From Nostocales cyanobacterium (GTDB lineage: Bacteria > Cyanobacteriota > Cyanobacteriia > Cyanobacteriales > Nostocaceae), in assembly GCA_004292695.1 (NCBI GenBank), contig RDXV01000044.1, positions 1 to 32,430 on the forward strand: a stretch of DNA of 32,430 nucleotides, read 5' to 3'. The notes beneath the pieces were generated by a model, which saw nothing but the letters and a program-made list of their open reading frames with translations, had not been told where the DNA came from and made no database searches. This document shows positions 1-7,178 of the stretch, piece after piece. How positions within the stretch are numbered: the first letter of the stretch is position 1; each line of letters opens with the position of its first letter. Made by a program: the position numbers and the translations under genes.

Positions 1-42
1 TGCTAAATTAGTTATTGGTGATGTATCGCTAACAATAATCAC
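1..42 (-). CDS. Partial DUF3368 (PIN-like) protein, N-terminus only
   Basis: Only the first 14 codons lie in the window. Read from a GTG at 42-40 they give MIIVSDTSPITNLA, the characteristic start of DUF3368 proteins, a PIN-domain-like family; the early Asp would be a metal ligand of the PIN fold. The GTG overlaps the TGA stop of the upstream UPF0175 gene (GTGA overlap), so the two are translationally coupled. UPF0175 plus DUF3368 is a recurrent antitoxin/toxin-like pair in cyanobacteria. The family call rests on a short but distinctive stretch; toxicity is inferred only. Confidence 0.7.
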   Translation of the reverse strand, partial: MIIVSDTSPITNLA

Positions 43-284
43 AATAACCCCATTGATTCTAAAGTGTTTATATCTGATTGAAAATCCTCTACATCATAAT
101 TAATGCAAAGTTTTCTTAAAGCTAGTTGATGTTGAAATTCAATTACTGTTAGTCCAGTCCAATTACGAGCTTTTCCACTGCTAATTTTACCTTGTTTGTA
201 TAGCATGATAGCAATTTCTAATCTCAGTTCTTCTTCTGTCATTTTGCTGGCGCGAAGAATATCATCAGGAATTAAGACACTCAT
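39..284 (-). CDS. UPF0175 family small protein (putative antitoxin)
   Basis: An 81-residue protein with the UPF0175 layout: an N-terminal segment (IPDDILRAS), a helix rich in Glu and Leu (EEELRLEIAIMLY), then K-Q-G-K-I-S-S-G-K-A around residues 30-40 and a helix-turn-helix-like stretch. Family members are short DNA-binding-like proteins encoded just upstream of DUF3368 PIN-like proteins, as here, where the stop overlaps the next GTG. The likely role is antitoxin and autorepressor of the pair. I see no strong Shine-Dalgarno site before the ATG at 284. The family call is fairly firm; the regulatory role is inferred. Confidence 0.8.
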   Translation of the reverse strand: MSVLIPDDILRASKMTEEELRLEIAIMLYKQGKISSGKARNWTGLTVIEFQHQLALRKLCINYDVEDFQSDINTLESMGLL

Positions 285-333
285 AATTAATGATGTATTT
301 GTGATTTATATAATTTTAGTGTAATTCACAGGG

Positions 334-410
334 CATACAAAAGTTATCCTGTATATTCTTAAATCTTGATTTTGAGAAGTAAGCGGGGTTTGTTGGGTAT
401 AATTGTTACA
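334..410 (+). repeat. Dispersed repeat copy A (degenerate)
   Basis: Starts with catacaaaagttatcctgta and ends with gggtataattgttacatga. It matches copies B and C (503-591, 2501-2590) in order but is more diverged in the middle. A TATAAT lies at 398-403, and TTGAGA at 372-377 resembles a -35 box, but the 20-bp spacer is long. Confidence 0.6.
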
Positions 411-502
411 TGATTTAGGAGAAGAGGGAATGAACCACGAAGGGACTAAGGACACGAAGGAAGAGGAAAGAAGGTTGAGGTGGTGACAAGCAAGATCCAT
501 TT

Positions 503-591
503 GATACACATACAAAAATTATCCTGTACATCCTAAAATCCTGGATATCCTGATTCAGACAAAAAAGCGTGGTGTTAAGTATAATTATGTT
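503..591 (+). repeat. Dispersed repeat copy B with promoter-like end
   Basis: Begins gatacacatacaaaaa, runs through the atcct-rich core (cctggatatcctgattcag) and ends at TATAAT (580-585). CAGACA (556-561) sits 18 bp before TATAAT and matches four of six -35 consensus bases, so the right end of the repeat is a plausible sigma-70 type promoter. Transcription would begin about 40 bases before the ATPase ATG at 632. The repeat identity is visible in sequence; promoter activity is inferred. Confidence 0.7.
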
Positions 592-631
592 GATAAGATA
601 TTTTATTATTGAGTAATTTTTATTTTTAATT

Positions 632-1990
632 ATGCCTCAACAGTTAATCATTCAAAATTTTGGACCCATCACAAAAATAAAGATTGAAATTCAAGACATA
701 CTGATATTTATTGGTTCACAAGCTAGTGGTAAAAGCACTGTTAGCAAGGCGATTTTCTTTTTTAAGTCTTTGAGAGATGATTTAACAACCTATCTGTATC
801 AGTGCTACAACGAAAAGCAATTTGAAGATTCTGTTAGTAATTTTGCTAAACGTGCCAAACAAAAGTTTATTAAAATGTATGGTTCGGTAATACAATTTCC
901 TGAAATGGAATTAAAGTATGATTATGGTAATGGGATGGAAGTTACTGTTAAACCTTCTGCTAATAATCAATTTACAGATATTATATTTGATGAAGTCTTT
1001 AAACAAAAGTTTCGTGATTTAGTAGATCAATCTAAAAATTTGAATACTGAATTACAGGAGATGAGTTCCAGAGTTTTATTTTCTTCCTCCCGTGAAATTA
1101 GTGCGATTAAAGCTAAAGAAGCAACTTTATTTGAAAATATCACAACAGAAGTTAATTGTCTATTTAATGATGATAGAGATTTGCTATTTTTACCTGCTGG
1201 ACGTAGTTTGATTACTATTTTATCTCAACAACGTTATAACATTGATATGGGAGATGATTTGATCTCTGGTAAAAATGAATTAGCATCAGATAGTTTAATA
1301 AAATTAGATTATTTAATGCAAAATTTCATTAGTCGAATTGATAGCGCAAAACCTATTTTTAATCAAGCAATTGGTGATTTAATTCAAGAAAAACTTGCTA
1401 GTTTTAACAATGATGAAACCAAGGAAGTAATTATTTTAGCTCAAAACATTGTAGATTCTATTCTTAAAGGTTCTTATCGCTATCAAAATGGTACTGAAAG
1501 AATTGATTTTGGTGATGGAAAAAGCACCTTAATCAACTTTGCATCATCAGGACAACAAGAGGTAGTTTGGATTTTATTATTGATTTTGCTTTTGATTTTG
1601 AATCAGCGTAAAGTATTTTTAGTGATTGAAGAACCGGAAGCACATCTTTTCCCTGTTGCACAAAAACAAATGATTGATTTAATTGCTTTATTAGCAAATC
1701 AATCTGAAAATCAAATTATTTTAACTACTCATAGTCCTTACATTCTATCATCATTTAATAATTTACTATATGCCCATCAATTAGGTTTACAAAAACCCGA
1801 AGAAGTGGAAGAAATAGTACATCATAATCTTTGGGTTGATCCTGATAGATTAAATGCTTTTATTGTAGAAGAGGGTACTAATCGTTCGATCATGGATTCA
1901 GAAATGGGGTTAATTGAATCAGCAGAAATTGATAGAGCTTCTGAGATTATTGTGAATACATTTAATCAACTTTTTGAACTTGAAAATTAA
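632..1990 (+). CDS. AAA/ABC-type ATPase (OLD/RecF-like), candidate defence ATPase
   Basis: A 452-residue SMC/ABC-like ATPase. Walker A is GSQASGKS at residues 28-35. A helical middle region (about 40-290) replaces the long coiled coil of SMC proteins. A signature-like SSGQQE occurs near residue 307, Walker B is VIEEPEAH at 331-338 (catalytic Glu in EEPE), and the switch His is H367 in TTHSPYIL. This order is typical of AAA_15/AAA_21 proteins, the ATPases of OLD, Septu (PtuA) and related anti-phage systems. The gene has no fused TOPRIM domain. A small nuclease-like gene follows after 35 bases on the same strand, suggesting an ATPase-effector pair. A repeat copy with a promoter-like end lies just upstream. 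Codon use is AT-rich with no HIP1 sites, unlike the core genes. ATPase fold is firm; a defence role is inference. Confidence 0.85.
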   Translation: MPQQLIIQNFGPITKIKIEIQDILIFIGSQASGKSTVSKAIFFFKSLRDDLTTYLYQCYNEKQFEDSVSNFAKRAKQKFIKMYGSVIQFPEMELKYDYGNGMEVTVKPSANNQFTDIIFDEVFKQKFRDLVDQSKNLNTELQEMSSRVLFSSSREISAIKAKEATLFENITTEVNCLFNDDRDLLFLPAGRSLITILSQQRYNIDMGDDLISGKNELASDSLIKLDYLMQNFISRIDSAKPIFNQAIGDLIQEKLASFNNDETKEVIILAQNIVDSILKGSYRYQNGTERIDFGDGKSTLINFASSGQQEVVWILLLILLLILNQRKVFLVIEEPEAHLFPVAQKQMIDLIALLANQSENQIILTTHSPYILSSFNNLLYAHQLGLQKPEEVEEIVHHNLWVDPDRLNAFIVEEGTNRSIMDSEMGLIESAEIDRASEIIVNTFNQLFELEN

Positions 1991-2025
1991 ATATTAAATC
2001 TTAAATATTAAATATTAAATTAAAG

Positions 2026-2496
2026 ATGAAATGTAATTGTCAAGATTTTAAAACTAATTATCCAGATTGTACCCTTTGTTCTGATGGTAAGAAAATTACT
2101 GTCCAAGAAAACAAGCGAAAATATATCTTGAATAATTTATCCGCTCAAAAAGTTTGTAAAATTCAAATAGATGGTTGTGTTATTGATGATCAAAATCAGC
2201 GTAAGTGTGATTATTTAATTATAGTCTGTAAAACTGAAGATGCGAAGGAAGAAATGTATTTTATTGAGTTAAAAGGTAAAGATTTGATTAGTGCTGTCGA
2301 ACAATTAACGCAAACAATTGAATATTTTAAACCGCAAATTATTGGTAAGGTTTTTGCTAGGGCGGTACTGAGTAGAGTTCCTAATCCTAAAAGTATTGAG
2401 AATGATTCTAGAGTTAAGAAATTAAGGAGTTTATTAAAGAAATATGGCGGTAATTTTGAATATAGTTCTGTACAGTTTGAAAAAGATAGGATTTGA
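2026..2496 (+). CDS. Small Cys-rich PD-(D/E)XK-like nuclease, partner of the ATPase
   Basis: A 156-residue protein of no family I recognise by name. Residues 3-18 hold four cysteines (C3, C5, C15, C18) that could bind zinc. The centre reads CDYLIIVCKT...MYFIELKGKDL: D62, then E81-x-K83 on adjacent hydrophobic strands, followed by a helix (DLISAVEQLTQTIEYF). That is the geometry of a PD-(D/E)XK nuclease core. It starts 35 bases after the ATPase stop, in the same direction, across a short ATTAAAT-rich spacer, so the two are probably co-transcribed. Its stop codon is followed within 4 bases by a repeat copy. By analogy with two-gene ATPase-nuclease systems it would be the effector. The D/ExK motif is seen; nuclease activity is inferred. 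Confidence 0.65.
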   Translation: MKCNCQDFKTNYPDCTLCSDGKKITVQENKRKYILNNLSAQKVCKIQIDGCVIDDQNQRKCDYLIIVCKTEDAKEEMYFIELKGKDLISAVEQLTQTIEYFKPQIIGKVFARAVLSRVPNPKSIENDSRVKKLRSLLKKYGGNFEYSSVQFEKDRI

Positions 2497-2500
2497 TTTT

Positions 2501-2590
2501 GATACACATACAAAAACTATCCTGTAAATCCTTAAATCCTGGATATCCTGATTCTGATAAAAAAGCAGTGTTAGCGGGTATAATTGTTAT
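2501..2590 (+). repeat. Dispersed repeat copy C
   Basis: Nearly the same as copy B: gatacacatacaaaaa, then the atcct-rich core and TATAAT at 2579-2584, with a weak -35-like CTGATA 19 bp upstream. It begins immediately after the nuclease-like gene, so B and C form direct repeats around the 632-2496 pair. Downstream of its TATAAT no plus-strand gene follows; the next gene is convergent. Confidence 0.7.
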
Positions 2591-2613
2591 ATGAATACTG
2601 CTATTTAATAAAA

Positions 2614-3636
2614 TTAACCCTTTAAAATTACCTCAATTCCCTTTTGTATTTGTATCAGTTCTTGATACTGATTTTCTATCCAGTTTTTTTCTGATTGACG
2701 CTGTTCAGAAGTTTCTTTTTGATACCGATTCTGAAGTTCTAAAAAGTCATTGTAAAATAACATTGCTTGTTGAATTGCCTGATTTATTAACCTCCATAAC
2801 TCATCAAAAATAGCTACAACTATCTTTTCCAGGTTTTCAGATATTTTATCATAGGCTTGAGCAAACTGTTATTGGCTAATTCCTAAAGCTGCTTGTTTAG
2901 CTAAATTGTGAGGAGTATTTCTGATATAGTCTAGCCGAATATTAACCTTAAACACATAAAAATCATTACTAAATGCTCTTTCTACTAAGCTATTTAATGA
3001 TTCACTAATAGAATTAATTTGATTGACTATTTTACTTTTTTTGCTTGTATCTAACTGATTGGCACATTTTTCAAGAACTGGTAATCTGGGTATAAATTCC
3101 TGAATTATTAAAGATATATTTGGTGATATAATTGTTTTTATACCATTTAATTGTGATTTTATTTCTATATCCAAAATTTTAATAAAATTATCTTTCTCAA
3201 AAATATTTAATCCTTTCTTGTTTTTGCTTTTATCATCTACAAAAAAATCTCTGGTCAATTTTTCAACTCTTGATAACCAAGATTTTTTAACTACTTCTAA
3301 AGTTTCTAACTTAGATTGATTATATAAATTCTTAATTCTCACTGAAAAACCACTCCAATCACCAATTTCAGACCATATTTCCGCAGTCGGTAGTGACATT
3401 ATTCTTTGTTTGCTATCCCAAACATCTCTAGCATGATCTATATCATGAAAACAATTATCCACTAAAGTTTTGAGTTTTGTAGCTGATTGTTTCAATTCCG
3501 CAATACATGGTTGAATTGATTTATTAAGTTTATCTGCTGATTCCTTGATTTCCTTAGAATTGTCTTCACATTTGATTATTTCTTCAGAGGAAGTAATCAC
3601 ACCTTGCAATGTTTTGTAATAGAAATTCATAATCAA
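2614..3636 (-). pseudogene. Helical hypothetical protein interrupted by an in-frame stop
   Basis: Read on the minus strand from ATG 3636, the frame codes 255 residues to a TAA at 2871-2869. The same frame then stays open for 84 more codons to a TAA at 2616-2614. The second part (QFAQAYDKISENLEKI..., ending IQKGIEVILKG) is helical and Gln/Glu-rich, like a natural C-terminus. The sequence around the break is CAA TAA CAG, so one CAA-to-TAA change would explain it. The whole would be about 340 residues, largely alpha-helical and low in Gly/Pro, with no motif I recognise. It is divergent from the 3802 gene, with a 165-base shared upstream region. It may be a recent pseudogene, a real 255-residue protein, a sequencing error or a readthrough case. 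Confidence 0.6.
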
Positions 3637-3675
3637 CTACACTTGTTTATGTTATTGCTGAATTATATCAGTAAC

Positions 3676-3710
3676 AATACCAGATATACTTTAAGAAGTG
3701 GTCTGGTATT
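3676..3710. promoter_or_regulatory. Inverted repeat between divergent genes
   Basis: Perfect 9-bp arms AATACCAGA (3676-3684) and TCTGGTATT (3702-3710) with a 17-base loop, lying 40-74 bases upstream of the 3636 start and about 90 bases upstream of the 3802 start. The position suits an operator shared by the divergent genes. The dyad is seen; binding is inferred. Confidence 0.45.
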
Positions 3711-3783
3711 TTTACTAATATTTATAATAAACTAAATTCAAACTTCAATAATTTTTAAGAAAAAATACGGTTTTACGGGTAAG

Positions 3784-3802
3784 TAGTATAAAAGTTATAC
3801 TA
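3784..3802. promoter_or_regulatory. Palindrome abutting the 3802 start codon
   Basis: An 8-bp perfect dyad, TAGTATAA / TTATACTA, with a 3-base centre; its last base is the A of the ATG. It occupies the place of a Shine-Dalgarno site, of which none is visible, so it could be an operator or an initiation-blocking hairpin. Confidence 0.4.
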
Positions 3803-5130
3803 TGACAGATATTTTTATAATCTCTAATATGCAGTTTAAGTTTGCCCCTGAAATTGAAGCAGGAATTAAATCTGGTATCTATGATGTAGTTTCTAATGCC
3901 TCTGGAGAATTACTAGGTATAGCTAGAAATAAAGCAACAGGTAAATTTGTTGCTCATGCAGTAGGTGTAGTTAATCAATTAGCTGATCAACCAGTGGGAT
4001 TTAATCCTGTATCTATAGGAGTATCTTTGGCTGCAAAATTAGCTATTGGTGGAATTGAAATGTTTCAAACCCATCGGGGATTTCAAAAAACTTACAAAAT
4101 GCTAGATACTCTTCAAAACAGCGTGGGAGTTTTACAAACTACTACATCTTTAATTGGTTTTGGGGTAGTATCTGGTACTGTGTTATCAGCAGTTAATATA
4201 TATCAGACTTTCAAATTAAGAAAACAAGTAGAGTTACTACATTTAGATGTAAAAAATGGTTTTCTGGATTTAAAAGAAACTTTAAAATATGAAGGAGAAG
4301 AAATTAGAAAACGAATTGATGAAGTTGCAGCAGATATCAAATTTCATGCACACCAATTAATTATAAGTACAGCTTATGGACAGTTTCAACAAGCACTACA
4401 ATCTCTCAAAACAGCTTTGTTAATTGAAGATACAAGTATCAGAAATCATAGTTTAGGTGGAGTAATTAGTACATTAAATAATTCTTTATCTAGTTACAAA
4501 AATCCTGCAATTTTATCAGATACTTGTGCTGCGGGATATCTCAGAAGAATGGAATGCGCTTGGGCAATTGAGCAAACAATAGCTTTAACCTATCAATTAC
4601 AAAATCAATATGATGCTGTATCCTATCAACTGAACGAGATCCAAAATCAAATTCGTAAAGATTGCTTAATTGTAATTGATAAATGTGAATCGGAAGCAGA
4701 ATTAGATTTTTTATTCCCAGAAATATTTTGTATTCTGAATAATGATTTAGCTGTATTATCATCTTGGCAAAATCATGTAGATTGGATTAAAAATTTACCT
4801 GCAACTGAAAGAACAATGTTAGCAAGTTCAGATTTAGGAAATACAGATATTTTGGAAACTAAAACAGATTCAGACATCGTACAAGAACCTGGAGAATTAA
4901 TAGTTTATCAAGAGTTAAAAGATAAATCTCATTATTTAGCTCTACGAGATCAGTTAAAGTTGATGATTCAGCCTAAACTACGTCAAAAATATGAATCTTA
5001 TATAACTGAGCAAGCAATAAATTCTGGATATAATGGTTTAGTGCCGGGAAATTGGCAAGAAATCACAGATTTAACTTTAGCTAATCTTTATTGGTATTTT
5101 CAAAATAAAGAATCAGGGTTGAAAAATTAA
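3802..5130 (+). CDS. Hypothetical protein with central hydrophobic segment
   Basis: A 442-residue protein I cannot name. Residues 1-100 are mixed alpha/beta with Gly/Ala-rich helices (VSIGVSLAAKLAIGGIEMF at 70-88). Residues 108-136 form one uninterrupted hydrophobic, Thr/Ser/Gly-rich stretch long enough for a membrane helix or hairpin. Residues 137-180 form a charged amphipathic, coiled-coil-like helix (KLRKQVELLHLDVKNGFLDL). The rest is helical. A hydrophobic hairpin between long helices resembles alpha-pore-forming proteins, but I see no diagnostic motif. It is divergent from the interrupted 2614-3636 gene, with palindromes between them. AT-rich, no HIP1 sites, and followed by a repeat copy, consistent with an accessory gene. 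Confidence 0.75.
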   Translation: MTDIFIISNMQFKFAPEIEAGIKSGIYDVVSNASGELLGIARNKATGKFVAHAVGVVNQLADQPVGFNPVSIGVSLAAKLAIGGIEMFQTHRGFQKTYKMLDTLQNSVGVLQTTTSLIGFGVVSGTVLSAVNIYQTFKLRKQVELLHLDVKNGFLDLKETLKYEGEEIRKRIDEVAADIKFHAHQLIISTAYGQFQQALQSLKTALLIEDTSIRNHSLGGVISTLNNSLSSYKNPAILSDTCAAGYLRRMECAWAIEQTIALTYQLQNQYDAVSYQLNEIQNQIRKDCLIVIDKCESEAELDFLFPEIFCILNNDLAVLSSWQNHVDWIKNLPATERTMLASSDLGNTDILETKTDSDIVQEPGELIVYQELKDKSHYLALRDQLKLMIQPKLRQKYESYITEQAINSGYNGLVPGNWQEITDLTLANLYWYFQNKESGLKN

Positions 5131-5148
5131 AACTTTCAAAATTCGTTA

Positions 5149-5225
5149 TCAAAACTATCCTGTAAATCCTTAAATCCTGGATATCCTGATATGGCTAACG
5201 CCACGCTTCGCTATCAGACAAAAAG
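5149..5225 (+). repeat. Dispersed repeat copy D, interrupted by a 23-bp insert
   Basis: The core (tatcctgtaaatccttaaat, then cctggatatcctgat) matches copies B and C. Where B reads gat-tcagacaaaaa, this copy reads gat, then 23 extra bases (5191-5213, atggctaacgccacgcttcg plus cta), then tcagacaaaaa. The insert is of the GC-richer 'gctaacgccacgcttcgct' type that recurs in Nostocales. This copy lacks the TATAAT end. Confidence 0.7.
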
Positions 5226-5315
5226 ACTTTTCAGATTTCCCACTTCTATCAATATTTACTCATCAAAACTATAAAATTATCGTAAGAAGTCGGGGATCTT
5301 TAATCAATTTCCATA

Positions 5316-5431
<116 letters not shown>

Positions 5432-5509
5432 CAGAGTTTCTGCTATATGTATAATCTGTATTTTCGACTATCCTAGAAGTAAAAGATGTTCTACCAACAT
5501 TAGGTAACT

Positions 5510-6049
5510 ATGAAAAACATTAAAAATATCACTATTGCAGCTATCTCAGGAATGATGTTTTTAACAATACCATCCGCAGCTACCGCTAATGATCCCGGTG
5601 GTTGTTTCATGGTGACATCTTCTGGTAAAACCGTTAGTCTCAGATCACTTTGTGGAACAACAACCGCACCATCATCAACTCCTACAGTATTTAAAGTACC
5701 CATTAAACGTCGTAGCGGGAAAACACCAATTATAGATGTCACCTTTAACGGTACTCAAACCTTCGAGATGGTTTTTGATACAGGTGCTACAGGAATTTTA
5801 ATCACTGAAAAAATAGCTCAAGCTCTCAATTTTCAGCCTTCAGGAAGAGTAAAAGCCCGCATCGCTGATGGTAGTATTGTAGAGTTTAAAACGGGTAGAG
5901 TTTTAACTATTGGTGTGGGTGGTGCTTTAGTTAATAATGCTCAAGTTGCTGTTGCACCTAAAGCTAATATTGGTTTGCTAGGACACGGTTTTTTTGAGCA
6001 ATATGACTTGAAAATCTCAAAAAATACAATTGAATTCATACCCCGTTAA
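5510..6049 (+). CDS. Secreted retropepsin-like aspartic protease
   Basis: A 179-residue protein. Residues 1-26 form a signal peptide (Lys-rich start, hydrophobic core AISGMMFLTI, cleavage near ATA-ND). Residues 60-179 form a single clan AA retropepsin-like domain: catalytic D90 in VFDTGATG, a flap-like strand set (RVKARIADGSIVEFKTG), and the second conserved block GLLGHGFFEQYDLKI near the end. One D-T-G unit per chain means it must dimerise. Proteins of this type are called TIGR02281 or clan AA aspartic proteases. It should act in the periplasm or outside the cell; its substrate is unknown. It stands alone, between repeats and a convergent PHP gene. Confidence 0.85.
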   Translation: MKNIKNITIAAISGMMFLTIPSAATANDPGGCFMVTSSGKTVSLRSLCGTTTAPSSTPTVFKVPIKRRSGKTPIIDVTFNGTQTFEMVFDTGATGILITEKIAQALNFQPSGRVKARIADGSIVEFKTGRVLTIGVGGALVNNAQVAVAPKANIGLLGHGFFEQYDLKISKNTIEFIPR

Positions 6050-6115
6050 TACAGTATTATTACACTCTCTGGCGGCTAAACCAGGAGTATAAAAATACAT
6101 ATTTATCAACCATCT

Positions 6116-6802
6116 TTACAAACGTTGCAGTATGCTTGAACCATGAGTATCAGTACCACAGGTTTTAAATAAACCATACTCTGCTGCTAACATTTGTATT
6201 TCTTCCGTTTGCACAGCACAAGGTTTCCAAGGGTTGGGATTTTTATAAGCATAAAAAGCCTCAACTCCATCAATACCATATTCTGCGGCTTTGGGAACTA
6301 AATCAAAGTGCGATCGCCTGTATCTAACTGGATGAGCTAGTACCGCTAGTCCTCCCGCATCATGAATAGCAGCAATAACGTTAACTGCTTGATATTCCTT
6401 ACCTGTAGTTGCGGATCCCTGTAAGTAGGGTTTCATGCTACAATGTTTGATATCAAACCCGTAAGCCAAAATATGCACTTCTGTATCTAGAAGTTTGGCA
6501 TTTATTTCTACACCACTCCATAAGTATGGAGCGCTACCATCTGCATGATTCCATTTCCAGTCTTCTAACCACTTTTGCGCTACTTGATATCCTCCCACAC
6601 TGTGATGATCTGTGATCGCTAGTCCTTTTAAACCAATAGCGATCGCCTGTTCCATTAACTCACTAGGGTGTAATTTCCCATCGGAGTGTACCGTGTGGAT
6701 ATGAAAGTTGAATAACTTGGGACAACTTTGAGCGTTAATGTCTTGAAAGACTTGTCTTAACAGTTCTGTGGAAGCACTAGTCCGGGCAAAATTTACAACC
6801 AT
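6116..6802 (-). CDS. PHP-domain phosphoesterase
   Basis: A metal-dependent phosphoesterase of the PHP family (DNA-polymerase-III/histidinol-phosphatase fold). Metal-binding motifs appear in order: HIHTVHSDG, TDHHS, EVHILAYGFD, LAHPVRYRRSH and CGTDTHGS. I place the start at the ATG 6802-6800 (MVVNFARTSA, 228 residues) because GAGGGGG lies just upstream; an in-frame ATG 16 codons earlier (6850) would add a Cys/Phe-rich tail not expected for the family. The closest functional class is the RNase AM/YciV-like or 3',5'-nucleoside bisphosphate phosphatase type, but the substrate cannot be read from sequence. Convergent with the protease gene. Confidence 0.85.
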   Translation of the reverse strand: MVVNFARTSASTELLRQVFQDINAQSCPKLFNFHIHTVHSDGKLHPSELMEQAIAIGLKGLAITDHHSVGGYQVAQKWLEDWKWNHADGSAPYLWSGVEINAKLLDTEVHILAYGFDIKHCSMKPYLQGSATTGKEYQAVNVIAAIHDAGGLAVLAHPVRYRRSHFDLVPKAAEYGIDGVEAFYAYKNPNPWKPCAVQTEEIQMLAAEYGLFKTCGTDTHGSSILQRL

Positions 6803-7178
6803 AACCCCCTCTGAACAAAAATATGAGATTGTGAATAAACTAAAACACAAAATTTACATCATAGAAGTTACTAGCACCTCTCACGAGTATTTGCTGCTAC
6901 ACTCTCAGCTACAGTATCTATTTTTGAGATTTATTAAAACTAGGTTAGCAAATCTCCATGTTTATGGCCATGAGTATTTGTGATTACTTCTATAAAGAAA
7001 GTCTAAATTTTTGCCTAAGTTTTCATGAACACTGATAGTATTTTAGCGCGAAATTTTGCCAAAAAGCTCCATAAACAGAAAGTAAAAACAGAAGTCAAGT
7101 CAACTATCAAAAGTTGACAGCTGACTGGTAAAGATCAAATTGCCATTTTTACCATTTTTGACATTTTTCGTTAACTTC
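6803..7178. other. Intergenic between PHP gene and purM
   Basis: AT-rich with no credible gene. It contains a hairpin made of two inverted heptamer units (7099-7118) downstream of purM, and runs of 'ccatttttaccatttttgac' (about 7143-7165). Nothing else stands out. Confidence 0.5.
7099..7118. terminator. Hairpin downstream of purM
   Basis: Arms GTCAACT (7099-7105) and AGTTGAC (7112-7118), 7 bp, 6-base loop, about 60 bases past the purM stop. On the minus strand a T-rich stretch follows about 12 bases on, so termination is possible but weak. The arms are the same heptamer sequence as the array upstream of purM. Confidence 0.35.

Larger units (their letters stand above)
285..631. other. Intergenic, filled with dispersed-repeat copies
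   Basis: No credible gene. It holds a degenerate copy (334-410) and a good copy (503-591) of the roughly 90-bp dispersed repeat described separately. Between them, at about 429-475, is a stretch of the cyanobacterial 'accacgaagg...acacgaagg' repeat type. A short ATG frame of 18 codons at 430 is made of that repeat and is not a gene. Confidence 0.7.

Noticed and set aside
430-486. Plus-strand ATG frame of 18 codons with an AGGAG-like site before it
   Set aside because: Entirely within a dispersed 'cacgaagg' repeat; too short and without coding character.
306-515. Minus-strand 69-codon open frame
   Set aside because: Starts MYVYQ inside repeat copy B and spans repeat copy A; the frame at 2211-2513 also starts MYVYQ in copy C. 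Both are repeat-derived and not genes.
4541-4762. Minus-strand open frame within the 3802 gene
   Set aside because: Antisense shadow of a well-formed coding frame; no start signal or protein-like motif.
6768-6983. Plus-strand 71-codon frame over the PHP gene start
   Set aside because: Overlaps the PHP gene antisense, shows no motif and has no ribosome-binding site.
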